A stretch of 64,000 nucleotides of DNA from Taudactylus pleione (GCA_031769625.1 JAUIMM010000702.1:5822001-5886000), one strand, 5' to 3'; numbered from the stretch's first letter, positions 20,152-32,269 are shown. Translations and numbers: made by a program. The notes: a model not told the origin generated them from the sequence alone.

Positions 20152-21085
20152 CTTTAGTACTAATGGCGCTATATATTAGGCCTTTTTTTGGCACATGCTT
20201 TACATATATATATACTTTTTCTTCCCAATTTTTGGGCATTTTAGATTGTATGTTTTATTGTTTGTATTTAATGTGTGTTTAAGTAGTGTTGTCTGATATT
20301 ATCTGTTTTATGGGGTATGACCCTTTCTCTGTGAGCCTCCTTTCTAGCCTGATATATGGGACATAGTATATGGATGTTAATATATGGTCTGATGATATGT
20401 GTATGTGGTCATGTATCGCGAGTGTACTAGCGATTATTTCATTGTTAGTTGTATTAACTGATTGTGTTTTTTCATTTATAGGCCCATTTGGAGAGGGTAT
20501 GCACAGCGCTTTTGGTGCTCCCCTTTACCATGGAGACACCTTGATTGTTTGCCCACATGTGGCTTTGCCTAACACTGATGCGTTCAAAATGGTGGAACGC
20601 ATGCTTGTTGCGGGGCGCCGCGCGATGACGTGGCTCAGTTGCCCGTTCTCCCCGGATGTCCGGCGTTCCACAGTGTGGAGCGCAAGTGGCTTCTGGTAGG
20701 AATTGTGAGCGGCTTTTTCTACCCTGGATGACACTGGTGTGATACAGATGGTGGGACATCGAGTGAGTATAGTGACATATGTTTGGCATGTTAACACTGA
20801 TGACCCCTAGGCATATATAAACAAAGCTTTTTAGACTCTTCCGGACGTTTATTGGGGGCGGTATCCATTATGACCATTCAGGCTATTTAAGGTGGCTCAC
20901 TGAGTAGGGATACTTGTGGTGACTGATGGTTTGTGACATGTTGCTGTAACTCTTGTCTTGACAAAGGTCTATTGGACCGAAACGTCGACTATTTCCTGAT
21001 ATTATGTAAGATAAAAAAATTTCCTTTCAACTGACTGGCGAGTGCCCATTCCATTCATTTGGACTTCGTATATATATATATATAC
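20152..21085 (+). mobile_element. Penelope-like element 3' region
   Basis: Non-coding sequence after the stop. It contains a CTTGACA word, a GGTC/GACC stem and GAAACGTC (20957-20986), an arrangement reminiscent of the hammerhead ribozymes reported in Penelope-like elements but with a mutated core. It ends near a short (TA)n tract at about 21070-21084. The 3' boundary is inferred, since no target duplication was found. Confidence 0.55.
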
Positions 21086-21691
21086 CACTGCTTCGCTGTG
21101 GTAGCACAAAATAGGCCCTTCATCAATATCAGCTCCAGGCCCATGAACCTTAATCTGACACGGCCTGCAAGTACTTGCCCGATGATGAAGTATTCACCTC
21201 GCCGTGGGGGATACTTAACAGCGGAGCAATTCATCGGTGTGGTGCTCCGAAAAACAGCTGTCCCTGCGATTATTAGTGCAGCTACAGAAGTACTGAAGTA
21301 CTTATCTGTCCCCGCGGCCGGCTTCTGCACATGCATGACCTAGGAGTCAGTGAGGAGGTGGCGGATCCCTCTCGGCATCCCCGGAACTCCTTTCAATTAG
21401 AACGAGCGGGGCTAAGAGAACAAGTGCCATCTGAAGATGGTGCTTGTTCTCACAGGCAAACTCTGAAAATTTTCAGTTTTTGGAGTTTGCTGAATATCAG
21501 ATTGTCCTATTCAGACTCCTGATGATGAATGGCCCGGTAACTTAAATATGTGGAAACTAGCGTGGCCATTTTTGCTATGATGAATAGGCCCCCTTAAAAG
21601 GCCTAGCCAGGTTGTCTCCTGTATGAAAGATCTGAGTGCTATTGAGATTTTCAGTGGGTGCACTCGGCTACAAGGACAGGACACAGACAGA
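21086..21691. other. Intergenic, possible MITE remnant
   Basis: Words AATAGGCCCTTCATCA (about 21109) and GATGAATAGGCCCCCTT (about 21580) are inverted relative to each other and may be the ends of a non-autonomous element of about 480 bp. The match is short and no target duplication was found. Confidence 0.35.
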
Positions 21692-22164
21692 GGACCTCAT
21701 TCAGAGCCGCTCGCGAAATGCGAGCGCTCGCTCTGAATGAGGGCGGCTGCTTCTCTGTAAAGCGCCGGCCCCCTGGCCCTCGCTAAGCTGTGGGTGACCA
21801 CCCACAGCTTTAGCGAGCGGCCAGGTTGATGGTCGCGATGGTCAAGACCATCACGACCATCGGGGCTTACGACGAGACCCTTGTGGTAGGGTCTCGTCTG
21901 CCGCAAGCCCCGAGTGATGTCAGTGGGGCGCCCTCAAACGGCAGGCGTTCCTTCGGAAACGCCTCCATTTGGCCAGCCACCCCCCACCCCACCTACAAAA
22001 CGGTGCGAGCTGTCGATCAGCATCGACAGCCGCCCCTTTTGTAGCGAGCCCTGGAGCAAGAGAATTTCTCTCTCGCTCCGGAGCTTACGCACGCACGGTG
22101 TGGCCGCTGTGCGTGCGCAGGGCCTCAACATCGACCCGCTTGCGAGCGGGTCCGAATGAGGCCC
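21692..22164. mobile_element. Complete Harbinger-like MITE, family 1
   Basis: A 473-bp element from GGACCTCATTCAGA to the inverted GGGCCTCATTCGGA, flanked by AGA duplications (21689-21691 and 22165-22167). It is in the opposite orientation to the copies at 27660 and 52831 and shares with them GCTGTGGGTG/CACCCACAGC, GATGGTCGCGATGGTC and GGGTCTCGTC blocks. Non-coding; the open frames across it are CpG-rich shadows. Confidence 0.85.
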
Positions 22165-22616
22165 AGAGTGCATACGCACTATAGTAATTCTAGTAATTTT
22201 GCTCGGGGGACGCAAAAGCACCTGTGAGATACAGATGTGTCCACATACATCTATCCTCCATGAGCTACAAGTTGCGTTACACATAACATGTGAGCACCGT
22301 GCAATTTGGTAGTGGTAAGCGTATTTTCATGCAACTTTTTCCCTTAAAATGCATCTACACAAGCAGCTTATGATGATTAAAATAATATGCGACATGCCTA
22401 TGTTCTCTATATTCTCCTCCTTCCCCCCCACCACCATGACACACACACCACACCACTTACCTGGTTTCTGGAGCTAATAGAGGCAGTGATGAGCACAGAG
22501 AGGACAGCTGGAGCACAAAAGGCAGGGAGCAGGATGAATATTGGGAGGAGAAGAGTGGGATAGAGAAGGGAAAAGGATGGGAGACAGAAGAGAAGACAAG
22601 TCGGGAAAGGAGCTCA
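22165..22616. other. Intergenic, no supported feature
   Basis: AT-rich sequence, then a purine-rich stretch (about 22480-22610, GGGAGAAGAG-like). Nothing coding was recognised. Confidence 0.5.
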
Positions 22617-23380
22617 GGACCTGATTCAGACCCGCTCGCTAGGATGCGTTCGCTCGTAGCCAGAAGATTTTCTCATTGTGTGCATGCGTATGCATTACAG
22701 TGCGCGTGCATGAACCAGTGCGAGATCGGGAAGCGTCCGCTCGCTGCTCATAGGCTGGCCAGCAGAGTGAGTGACAGGAGAAGCAGTTTGTGGGTGGTAA
22801 CAGGGGCTGGCCACTATAAACGGGGGAGTGTAGATGCGAACGCAGGCGTGCCTGAGTGTCTCAGAGGCGTGCATAATTTAGAGACATAGTACACGTCACC
22901 TGGCTGGTTTTTACACTGAAGTGCTTGTGGTAGAGCATACATGCCTACCTTCCCAGAATTCACTGGATGCTCCCGATTTTTTGGGTAACCCCCCGCACCT
23001 CCGGAAGGGTAGGCATTTCTCCCACATTTCTGCCCACTTTCTAGTGAAGTGGGCAGAATGGGGAACAATTCCGTGGCGATCGCTGGTCTCTGTGTAGGGG
23101 GAGGGACTTCTTAATGAATTGCGCCATTTGGCCCCGCCCCTATTTACATTCAAGTCAATTGCGGCAATTTACGGAGAGGGCGGGGCTTAATGACCGCCCT
23201 GCCACCCTCCTGCTTCTCTTACTCGGGCTTCTCCCGGGAAGAGAAAAAAAAAAGTAGGCAAGTATGCGGTTGGGTATGGTCAGCCACAAGCGATGGTACC
23301 GATGGTTGCATACACTTCCTGGAGATGACGTGCGCAAGTGGGCATCTTAAGACAGGTTGGTGGGCGTCTGCATACACATC
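22617..23380. mobile_element. Harbinger-like MITE, family 2, interrupted
   Basis: Left part 22617-22935 starts GGACCTGATTCAGACCCGCT; right part is 23267 to about 23380. Both parts match, in reverse complement, the intact family-2 element at 55359-55931. Shared blocks are CCCGCTCGCTAG, TGGAGATGACGTGC and GGGCATCTTAAGACA. The two parts are separated by a hAT-like MITE. The right end is missing because the match stops where a different sequence begins near 23381. Confidence 0.8.
22936..23266. mobile_element. hAT-like MITE nested in family-2 MITE
   Basis: A 331-bp element with termini CATACATGCCTAC and, inverted, CATACTTGCCTAC, matching the element at 27175-27555 in opposite orientation. The flanking octamers are TGGTAGAG and CGGTTGGG. 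The uninterrupted family-2 element at 55359-55931 has CGGTAGGG (minus strand, 55610-55603) at the same point. The flanks therefore look like two diverged copies of one 8-bp target duplication. Confidence 0.85.
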
Positions 23381-25814
23381 AGTCAGACTGATGAAGCGGC
23401 TGTGAAACGCGCGTCTTGGATCCGGGCACTCCCGCTGTGTACAGGCGGGACTGCGCACAGCAGCACATGCGTGAACTCCCCACACAATAGATCCTGCTCA
23501 CCTTTTGCCGGCTCGGTTTTGAGCAAGCAGGTACCTTTCTTTTCCTTTTTCTAGGTGTACACAGAGACCGATTTATTGGAGTGAGTCATTATCTCTGCAA
23601 CAACCATTAGGTGGACAGAGTATTTACTCACCATATACGGGTCATAGTGTCACTCCTACTATCTTTTTTCTATCACTGTATACGAATCTGTGCTTCTCAC
23701 CACTCACCTATACCTTGTGGCATGTGAGAGGCAGCAGCATCATTTTCGAATTTATACTGTGTTAATTCTAATTTATTCTATTATAATTTTTCTCGCTCAT
23801 TTGAGTTATTCTTTATTTATTTATATTTTCTTATTTATGTCATTATTATCTATTCTTCAGGGCACTCTCATTAGAGCTCAGTCCGAATAGGCTCCTGCGC
23901 TATTTATACCTGACCCCTTTTCCTGACTGGGTCTAAAAGCAGATGCTCATTATACTTATTCCTACCCTTGGATAAACTTAACCGCACGCTCACGTGTCAT
24001 TCACTGTTGGATTACATAATAACAGGCAGCAGCTGCCATTCTGATACCCAATAAAGGGATTTATCTATATATATACATCTATATCCTTTCTATTTCACTA
24101 TTTTCAAAGGTACCTGCCAGTACACTGTATATACGGCTACTGGCGGAACAACAAGTGCACATCTATTACATCTGCATAGTTACTTGTGTGATCCGATTAA
24201 CAGGACAAATGCACGATTGTACTTCTCTTTAAATATACAATTTTGTGGATATAATATTGGGAGTTCCGTACATATACATAATTTTGTTTAATCATAATAG
24301 AATATCTTTACAATACCTCTGTGATTTTTTCTGTGCTTGCTGTTTCACCCATTTAGTCACTGTACTTATTGATCCAATATTGATTGCTTTATGATCAAAC
24401 ATATTATTTATATACATTGGATCAACTTTTCAACACATTATTCCATTTGTGTTGATGCGTATGTAAATGAATCACTGTACCTTTAAATATTTATAATTTC
24501 GCTAAGGTTGGAATACATTCCATTACAATGTGGTACTTTGACTATAAGAGAGGTGTACTCAGAGAATCAATTTGATGATCACATCAATTTCTTACTCTCT
24601 GATGTCACCAGCTAATAATATTTCACCCTGCTTTTAGCATCAGTGATATATATTTTTATGTATTGTATTGTTTTGTTTTGTGCTGTTTGGTGTCATTAAT
24701 ATTTATATTTTGTGTGTCAGTATTGACAATATGGCAGATCTGACGTTTTAATGCATATTGATTAAAAGTTACTTATTAATTGAATCAAAATTACTATAGT
24801 GTGACCCCAACGTGAGAGTTCTTTTTTCTTCTCTGTTCGTTGCAATTATTCCTACTCTCAAGGGGAGCACCTACACATTATGTTATTCTTATACCCAATG
24901 AGGGTTATATGTGTAAAATAGTGTATCCTATTTAAAACAATAGATAATATATACAATTTCTATCCAGTGCTCAAGATTAATTTCCTATCCCCCTTTTCCT
25001 TGGTTATTTTGAACATGCAGATAGTAGCAGGGATATATTTATCCCCCGACATGCCCCCTAGGCATCCTCCTGGTATCAGCATCCTTCAGGTTGTAAAAAT
25101 ATCAGAAATGATCCTATGTATAATTACCATACTTTAGTATAAAAATAGCTGGCTAATCCTACCAATAATGCTTTAAGTAGTCAGTTTACTTAGGAGATTA
25201 TAACCCATTTTCAGCCTGAACAGTTTGTTAAATATAGTGGTGATGTGGAAATGAACGTGTTTATGATCGTGTTTAAGTGAAACACAAAACAACTCTTCTG
25301 CAATCCAAAAGGGTGTTTATTTTTCTTCCATGTACTACTGCCAACGTATCACGGGGATGATATACAGTATCTGGCAGGTGAGGTACAGTAAAATTTGGAA
25401 AGGATGTCACTTAGTTTTCTCACCACCGCATACTTCAAAGCAAAGTCTGCACCACTTGCTCAATATAAGTCGGTCACTCCCAAAGCTCAAGTTACCTTTA
25501 GCTACCCATTTATTGCAGAACATCACTTCCGAGAAATGTGTGAAATGTTTTATGACAGTCATAATAATTAAAGGTTTATAGCTTCAGTTGCATCCCTGTA
25601 TTTAATATTCCATGTGCTCATGCACAGGTCACTACACCCATTGTATCTTAGAATCAGTGCCAATTCTAAACTATTCATCAGAGAAAAGTTAGTGTTCATC
25701 ACTGCCATCCATTTGTTATTCGGGAAGTGCCCCTGCAGCCAATGTTCAGCCAGTATGCAAATAATACAGACACAGATCTGCAGCTCCCCAGCATCCTGTG
25801 GTGATTCGCACACA
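23381..25814. other. AT-rich region with a hammerhead-like motif at its start
   Basis: At 23388-23415 the + strand reads CTGATGA, a 9-base interval, then GAAACGCGCGTC. This resembles a Penelope-type terminal ribozyme motif without a convincing stem II. The following 2.4 kb is AT-rich, including TTATTTATTT runs near 23810, and has no recognisable protein. It may be the non-coding end of a retroelement but has no diagnostic coding sequence. Confidence 0.4.
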
Positions 25815-26335
25815 GGGCCTGATTCAGCAAAGATCACAATATGGCATATGCACGCAGTTTTACTACGAATATATGCTAATCCACACCGATTGCAATGCCG
25901 CCAAACTACTACATAAGGACGCCCACTTCACTTACATGCATATCCGTAATTTTTATCAGGCCTACGAAAACATTGACACAATCGAGTACCAACGGACCCA
26001 TATGTACAGTTAAGGCAGATCAGACCTTACTCAGGAATTGCTCACTTCAGCGCACACGATATGAGGCCTCAGGCTGCCTATAGTATCACAGTGGATAATT
26101 TCTGCACGTCCCTGCAACGGTGATGAAACGCACTATCGCAATAACTGGTTCGTGCACGCATGTGCAGAATGCAACAATCGGCCGATTGCGTGCATGTAAG
26201 CAACTGCGTTCCTTGCTGTGTGATAGCACAAGGACTCCAAAGCTAAGATCTGCTGGTTTTCAATGACGCCATCATGGATGCATGGCTCAAGTTCAAGAAG
26301 GAATGACGCATCTACAGCAGTGCCGGGTTTCAAAC
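25815..26335. mobile_element. Harbinger-like left end, incomplete
   Basis: GGGCCTGATTCAGCAAAGAT starts the segment, matching the terminal motif of the 3-bp-TSD MITEs in this window. The interior, with GCGTGCATG-type words, differs from families 1 and 2. No matching right end was found before the (TA)n tract at about 26350. Confidence 0.45.
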
Positions 26336-26347
26336 AAATAAAAAAAA

Positions 26348-26391
<44 letters not shown>

Positions 26392-26397
26392 TCTGTA

Positions 26398-26460
26398 CAG
26401 TGGTGCTTGAAAGTTTGTGAGCCCTGAAAGTTGACCTAAAACTACCTCAGAGTTTCTGTT
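26398..26460. mobile_element. Tc1/mariner terminal inverted repeat, solitary
   Basis: CAGTGGTGCTTGAAAGTTTG follows a TA dinucleotide (26396-26397) after a (TA)n tract. It is the inverted counterpart of the Tc1 end at 32590-32617. Homology fades within about 60 bases. It is either a solitary end or the far end of the same, disrupted element. Confidence 0.7.
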
Positions 26461-26654
26461 CTGCAGTAAGGTTGCTTTGCAGTATTCTATTTAGCAAATT
26501 GGCTTGCTCATTTGGAGTTTTGATTCCTTACAGCAAAAGTTCCTGTTAATACCATCTGTGTAGTACATTTATATAAAAAATATTAGTGTCTTTGATGTGC
26601 AGTTGCTTTTATGGCTATACTGGATGTTGCAGTATTATTAACTAGATGGGGTAT

Positions 26655-26800
26655 AGTTACTAAAGTGTAAGTTTTTAGAAGCTGAGATGTTGCCCATAGC
26701 AACCAATCAGTTGCTACTTAACATTTAACTAGCACCTTCTAGAAGATAACAGCTAGAATCTGATTGGTTGCTATGGGCAACAACTCCACTTCATTGTGCA
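26655..26800. mobile_element. Short palindromic MITE
   Basis: A perfect 22-bp inverted repeat (26689-26710 with 26760-26781; core TGCCCATAGCAACCAATCAG) brackets about 50 bases. Outside it, CAGCTTCTAA-like and AGTGGAG-like words extend the symmetry weakly. The core sequence is familiar to me from dispersed MITEs in vertebrate genomes. It is non-coding. Confidence 0.75.
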
Positions 26801-27166
26801 TAAGCATCATAAATGTATCAATTTTAATGAAACCATCTTTCTGTGTACTTTTGAGTACGCAGATTCCATTTACTACAACATGGGAGCAGCACTGTGAAAA
26901 AAAAACAACTTTTTTTTTTGTATGCAGAGAGACACCAATGGCTCCCTAAGCATCACAGCATAATTGCATCATGACTGCAACACTTAAGAGAGCTGGGAAC
27001 TGCTCTGCCTCAAGAGGTGAGGAAGAGTAAGGAAATGCCCAAAGTACACCAACGGTTACAACCACTACATAGGTGCCTTTTGAAAAAGCATTTCAGGGAG
27101 ATTGTGAAAGCAACAACTATGAGCGTGGTGGTAAAGTTTGTGTGTACTGCTACATATGAGAGATGT
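26801..27166. other. Intergenic, no supported feature
   Basis: AT-rich sequence with A-runs. No conserved frame. It ends at the target duplication of the next MITE. Confidence 0.5.
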
Positions 27167-27174
27167 GTCATAAA

Positions 27175-27555
27175 CATACTTGCCTACCTTTGTTGTCTCT
27201 TTCCCGGGAGATGCTCGGGGAGGTGAGACAGGTGGGTTGCGACGGGGGCATGGCCTGGCGGGTCACATCATTAAGCCTGCCCCCTTTGTGGTATATTTCT
27301 GCGATTGGTGCTAATTTAAATAGGGGGCGTGGCTAAATGACAATTCATGGAGAATCGAGTCATTAAGCCCCACCCCCTACACGGGGACCCACGATTGACA
27401 TGGAAATTCTCCCCATTTTCCCAATTCTCCCCATTCTGCCCACTTCACTAGGAAGTGGGCAGAATGCAGGAGAAGTGCCTACCCTTCCGTGGATGCAGGG
27501 GATTACCTGCAAAATCAGGAGCCTCCCGTGAATTCTGGGAGGGTAGGCATGTATG
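27175..27555. mobile_element. Complete hAT-like MITE
   Basis: A 381-bp element with termini CATACTTGCCTAC and, inverted, CATACATGCCTAC. It is flanked by a perfect 8-bp target duplication GTCATAAA (27167-27174 and 27556-27563). The interior has a GCCCACTTC/GAAGTGGGC inverted repeat. It is the same family as 22936-23266. Confidence 0.9.
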
Positions 27556-27659
27556 GTCATAAAATTGACTTACATGCAATTGTAAACGAGCCCAGCACAC
27601 TGTAAACGAGAAAACACACTGATACTTATCAGAAAATGCATGTAGCCATAGGGATCATT

Positions 27660-28162
27660 GGACCTCATTCAGACCTGCTCGCGAAACGGGTCGATGTTTA
27701 GGCCCTGAGCACGTGCTGCTGCCGCACTGCGCGTGCGCAAGCCCCGGAGCGAGAGAGAAATTCTCTCGCTCTGGAGCTCACTACAATAGGGGCGGCTGTC
27801 GATGTTGATCGATAGCTCACCCCGTTTTGTAGGCGTGGCGGGGGGGTGGTTTCACAACGGAGGCGTTTTGTGGGCGGCCACACTGACATCAGCAGTGATG
27901 TCAGTTGGGAGCTTCCTGCTCGATCAGAGCAGGAAGCTCCCTGGGGCTCGCGGTTGCCTAGACCCAACCTTAGGGTCTCGTCGCAAGCCCCGATGGTCGC
28001 GATGATCTTGACCATAGCGACCATCAACCTGGTCGGTCGCTTAAGCTGTGGGTGGTAACCCACAGCTTAGCTAGCGACCAGGAGGCCGCATTTTAAAACC
28101 CAAGCGGCCGCCCTCATTCAGAGCGACCGCTCGCATTTTGCGAGCGCCTCTGAATGAGGGCC
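27660..28162. mobile_element. Complete Harbinger-like MITE, family 1
   Basis: A 503-bp element from GGACCTCATTCAGA to the inverted GGCCCTCATTCAGA, flanked by ATT duplications (27657-27659 and 28163-28165). It is the closest relative of 52831-53334. Both contain GACATCAGCAGTGATGTCAG and the CAACCTGGTCGGTCGCT block. Non-coding. Confidence 0.88.
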
Positions 28163-28773
28163 ATTGTGCCTTATACCCAATGCAGGGAAATGATACTAAT
28201 GATCCCATTTGAATGTATATATCTGTTTTTTAAAAACAGCTAGATAATGGGGGTAAGGTGCAATCAGGGAGATTCTTCAGGGAGACAGGGAGATTGCTGC
28301 TATTTCAGGGAGTCTCCCTGACAATGAGGGAGAGTTGGCAACTACGCATAGGATTCACTTGTATACTGATAGAAAAAGTTTATATTTAATGAGGGCTTAA
28401 TTAATATACATTGGCAGAAGAGAACCAGATCAATGTGTGTGGACATTGCGTATGTACAGCCATTTCCTTAACTTGTCAATGAGTCCCTTGGTTCTCAAGT
28501 AATGATTCAGGAGCGATTGGGGAACAACCAAGGGCCTGAATCAGTTGTAAGCAATGCCGATGTTTACGCAGTTCAGCGATGTTTTCCACTTGCGCACATG
28601 CAAAGCGCCACAGAAAGTCTTGAAGTTTGAGATGGCATCGCAAATTATCCGTAATCACAATGTCCTGAGACGAATCCCTATGATCTATGGGTGATCCTGG
28701 GTGGAGGCAGGGAGGTGGCCGAAAATGAAAACAAAAAGAAGTCGGTCGGTGGGAGTGTTATGGGGCTTCCAAG
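28163..28773. other. Intergenic with a Harbinger-like left end at 28532
   Basis: GGGCCTGAATCAGTTG at 28532 looks like the left terminus of another GGGCCTGATTCAG-type MITE. It appears to be interrupted by the hAT element at 28774. Its right end was not recognised. The rest is unremarkable. Confidence 0.4.
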
Positions 28774-31250
28774 CAGGGCCAGTTTAAGGCTTGTGGGGGC
28801 CCTGGGGCAATTAAGTTTTGAGCCCCCCACCAAGCCACATAGAGCCTACTCCCCGCCACACGTTAAACATGCACACATATAATATATATGTAGCAAACCT
28901 ATCTATTTTATATAACATACACACTAACACATATATATACAGTATACACACATAAACACATAGTAACACATATACAAACACAGTATACACACACTAGCAC
29001 ATATATACACATTAACACATACATACATGCTAACACATACTGTATATACAATAACACATACTGTATATACAATAACACATACACATATATACACATAAAC
29101 ACATATATACACACATACACAGTATACACACACTAACGCATACTGTATATACAATAAACACATATATACACAATCATATATATACACACATACACAGTAT
29201 ACATACACTAACACATATACATACACAGTATACACACACTAGCACATATATACACATTAACACACACACACTAATACATACTGTATATACAATAACACAT
29301 ACACATATATACACATAAATAAACACATATATACATACACATACACAGTATACACACACACTAACATACTGTATATACAAGAAACACACACATATACACA
29401 TAATCATATACATACACATATATACACACATACACAGTATACACACACTAGCACATATATACACATCAACACATACATACACACTAACACATACTGTATA
29501 TACAATAACACATACACATATATACATACACAGTATACACACACTAACACATACTGTATATGCAACAAACACATATATACACAATCATATACATACACAT
29601 ATATACACACATACACAGTATACACACACTAACACATACTGTATATACAATAACATGCACATATATACACATAAACACATACATACACAATATACACACA
29701 CTAACACATACTGTATATACAATAACACATACTCATATACACATAAATAAACCTATATACATACACATATATACACACACATACACAGTATACACACACT
29801 AACACATACTGTATATACAAGAAATACACATAATCATATACATTCACATATATACACACATGCACAATATACACACACTAACACATACTGTATATACAAC
29901 AAACACACATATACACATAACCACATATATACACACATACACACACATACACAGTATACACACACTAACACATACTGTATATACAATAACATACACATAT
30001 ATACATACATATATACACAGACACATACACAGTATACACACACTAACACATACTGTATATACAATAACAGATACACATATATACAAATAAACACATACAT
30101 ACACAATATACACACACTAATACATACTGTATATACAATAACACATACACATAAATAAACACATATATACATACACATATATACACACATACACAGAATA
30201 CACACACTAACACATACTGTATACATACAAGAAACACACACATATACACATAATCATATACATACACATATATACACACATACACAATATACACACACTA
30301 ACACATAGACATACACAGTATACACACACTAGCAAATATATACACGTTAACACATACATACACACTAACACATACTGTATATACAATAACACATACACAT
30401 ATATACACATAAACACATATATACATACATATATACACATACACAGTATACACACACGAACACATACTGTATATACAATAAACACACATATACACAATCA
30501 TATACATACACACATACACAGTATACACACACTAACACATAGACATACACTAGCACATATATACACATTAACACATACATACATACATACTGTATATACA
30601 ATAACACATACACATATATACACATATATACATACACAGTATACACACACTAACACATACTGTATGTACAACAAACACACATATATACACATAATCATAT
30701 ACATACACCCATATACACACACTAACACATACTGTATATGCAATAATACATACACATATATAAACATAAATACATACATACACAGTATACACACACTAAC
30801 ACATACTGTACATACAATAACAGATACACATATATAAACATAAACACATACATACACAATATACACACTAACACATACTGTAGTGTATATACAATAACAC
30901 ACACATAAACACATACATACACAGCATACACACATTAACACATACTGTATATAGAATAACACATATACACATAAACATATATAAATAATAAAACAGTACA
31001 CATACAGTACACTTACAGTACATTCTATGCAGCTGCTGCTCATTTCATTAGGCCCCGCGGGTCATATGGGGGCAAGGCTTGTCATGTTGGCTCCACCCCC
31101 ATTTTCGCAACGGTAGAAGGGGGAATTGGTCCGTCATGGGGGGTTTCTAGGTACTCAGAAACCCCCCCTGCGTGCACTAGTGGGGGCCTCTCTGTGTGTG
31201 GGGGCCCCCGGGACGACTGCCCCTGTCACCCTCCCCTTAATCCTGCCCTG
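28774..31250. mobile_element. 2.5-kb hAT-like element filled by a microsatellite
   Basis: The termini are CAGGGCCAGTTTAAGG (left) and, inverted, CAGGGCAGGATTAAGG (right), matching at 13 of 16. They are flanked by near-identical 8-bp repeats CTTCCAAG (28766-28773) and CTTCCATG (31251-31258). The CAGGG start and 8-bp duplication fit hAT. Only about 100 bases at the left and 250 at the right are ordinary sequence; the rest is a 2.1-kb AC/AT-rich array. There is no transposase. Confidence 0.85.
28880..31000. repeat. 2.1-kb AC/AT-rich composite microsatellite
   Basis: Irregular higher-order units combine ACACATATATACACAT, ACACATACTGTATATACAAT and ACAGTATACACACACTAACA. The last two recur many times with roughly 75-170 base spacing. 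Minus-strand open frames rich in Cys, Val and Tyr are artefacts of TGTGTA and TATGT codons. Confidence 0.93.
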
Positions 31251-31258
31251 CTTCCATG

Positions 31259-31561
31259 GGTGAGTTTACAATGGCGGCTGAGCTCTCAATTTCAATTGTA
31301 GAATCACAATCTCAAAGACCGCATTATGAAGAAAGATGTACATGAATCTGTGCCGCCCGGGACTTATAGAAACCCCTTATTTACTAAGCATCTGTTTTAG
31401 AAACCAATGGAAAACCACCCAAATAATTGACAAGATACCGAGAGGCGAGTTTATCTGTCAAAACACGTTCTATTTCTCAAGGCTTCCTCATGGTAAGTAA
31501 AGCTTCCCTATTTTTTTTTACGTTGTATTAATATGTGCAGCTTCTTAACACATGTTCATTT
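31259..31561. other. Intergenic, no supported feature
   Basis: About 300 bases between two hAT elements. Possibly the continuation of the MITE that began at 28532. No coding signal. Confidence 0.4.
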
Positions 31562-31569
31562 GGAATGTA

Positions 31570-31905
31570 CAGGGGTGCCGAGAGGGGGGTAGTGGGTACT
31601 AATTACCCAGGCCCGAGCTTGCTGGAGGGGCCCGGCACCGCCCCCCCTCACTCTTACATCACAGCAGCCTAGCACATGCTGCTGTGTGCTGGGTTGCACT
31701 GGGAGACTAAGCAGTCTCCTATGCCTATGGGGGAAGTGATCGCACTGATCGCGCCCCCCACTGGCTATGCGCCGAGCTGAGGGGGTTTACTGCCCAAATA
31801 TCTTATCTTTACTGGGGGTTTTTTGTATAAGGGGGTGTGGCCACGCCCACCGCGATTAGGCCACGAACTCTTTACCTGGGCCCGGTGCGGCTCTTGGCCT
31901 CCCTG
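31570..31905. mobile_element. Complete hAT-like MITE
   Basis: A 336-bp element with termini CAGGGGTGCCGAGAGG and, inverted, CAGGGAGGCCAAGAGC. It is flanked by a perfect 8-bp duplication GGAATGTA (31562-31569 and 31906-31913). GC-rich and non-coding. Confidence 0.9.
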
Positions 31906-32141
31906 GGAATGTATAGAATAGGTAAACTTGACTTGGAGAAATATCCACAAAAGTTTTAAAGTACCAAAAAATGTATTAATACTAAGAGGTTCAGTTGGTT
32001 ACTAAAATTTGATTTTAATTGATTTTGATCGATTTAAAATTGATGATAATCAATCAAAATCGATCAGCATCGATGTTGTGTTTCTGGGGAAAAATCACAC
32101 ATTTACTAACAGACCATTTTTGATTTGTTTGTGTGATTTAG

Positions 32142-32269
32142 GGCCTAATTCAGCGTGCACTGCTGAACGCAGATTCTCGATGATCGGGAATCTGCACAGA
32201 CGCCAGAACTGTTCTGCGCATGTGCAGAACGGGTCTGCAAGCCCGCACGGAAACTGGCAGCACACTGTC
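32142..32269. mobile_element. Harbinger-like left-end fragment
   Basis: GGGCCTAATTCAGCGTGCAC starts the segment, with CGCATGTGCAGAACGG further in. It has the character of the 3-bp-TSD MITEs here. It ends where the Tc1 transposase remnant begins, so the junction is either an insertion or a deletion scar. Confidence 0.4.

Noticed and set aside
28880..31000. Possible CRISPR-like or regularly spaced array
   Set aside because: Spacing is irregular, the units are low-complexity dinucleotide-type sequence, and the context is vertebrate nuclear DNA.
28908..31043. Minus-strand Cys/Val/Tyr-rich frames resembling membrane proteins
   Set aside because: Translation of TGTGTA/TATGTA microsatellite DNA.
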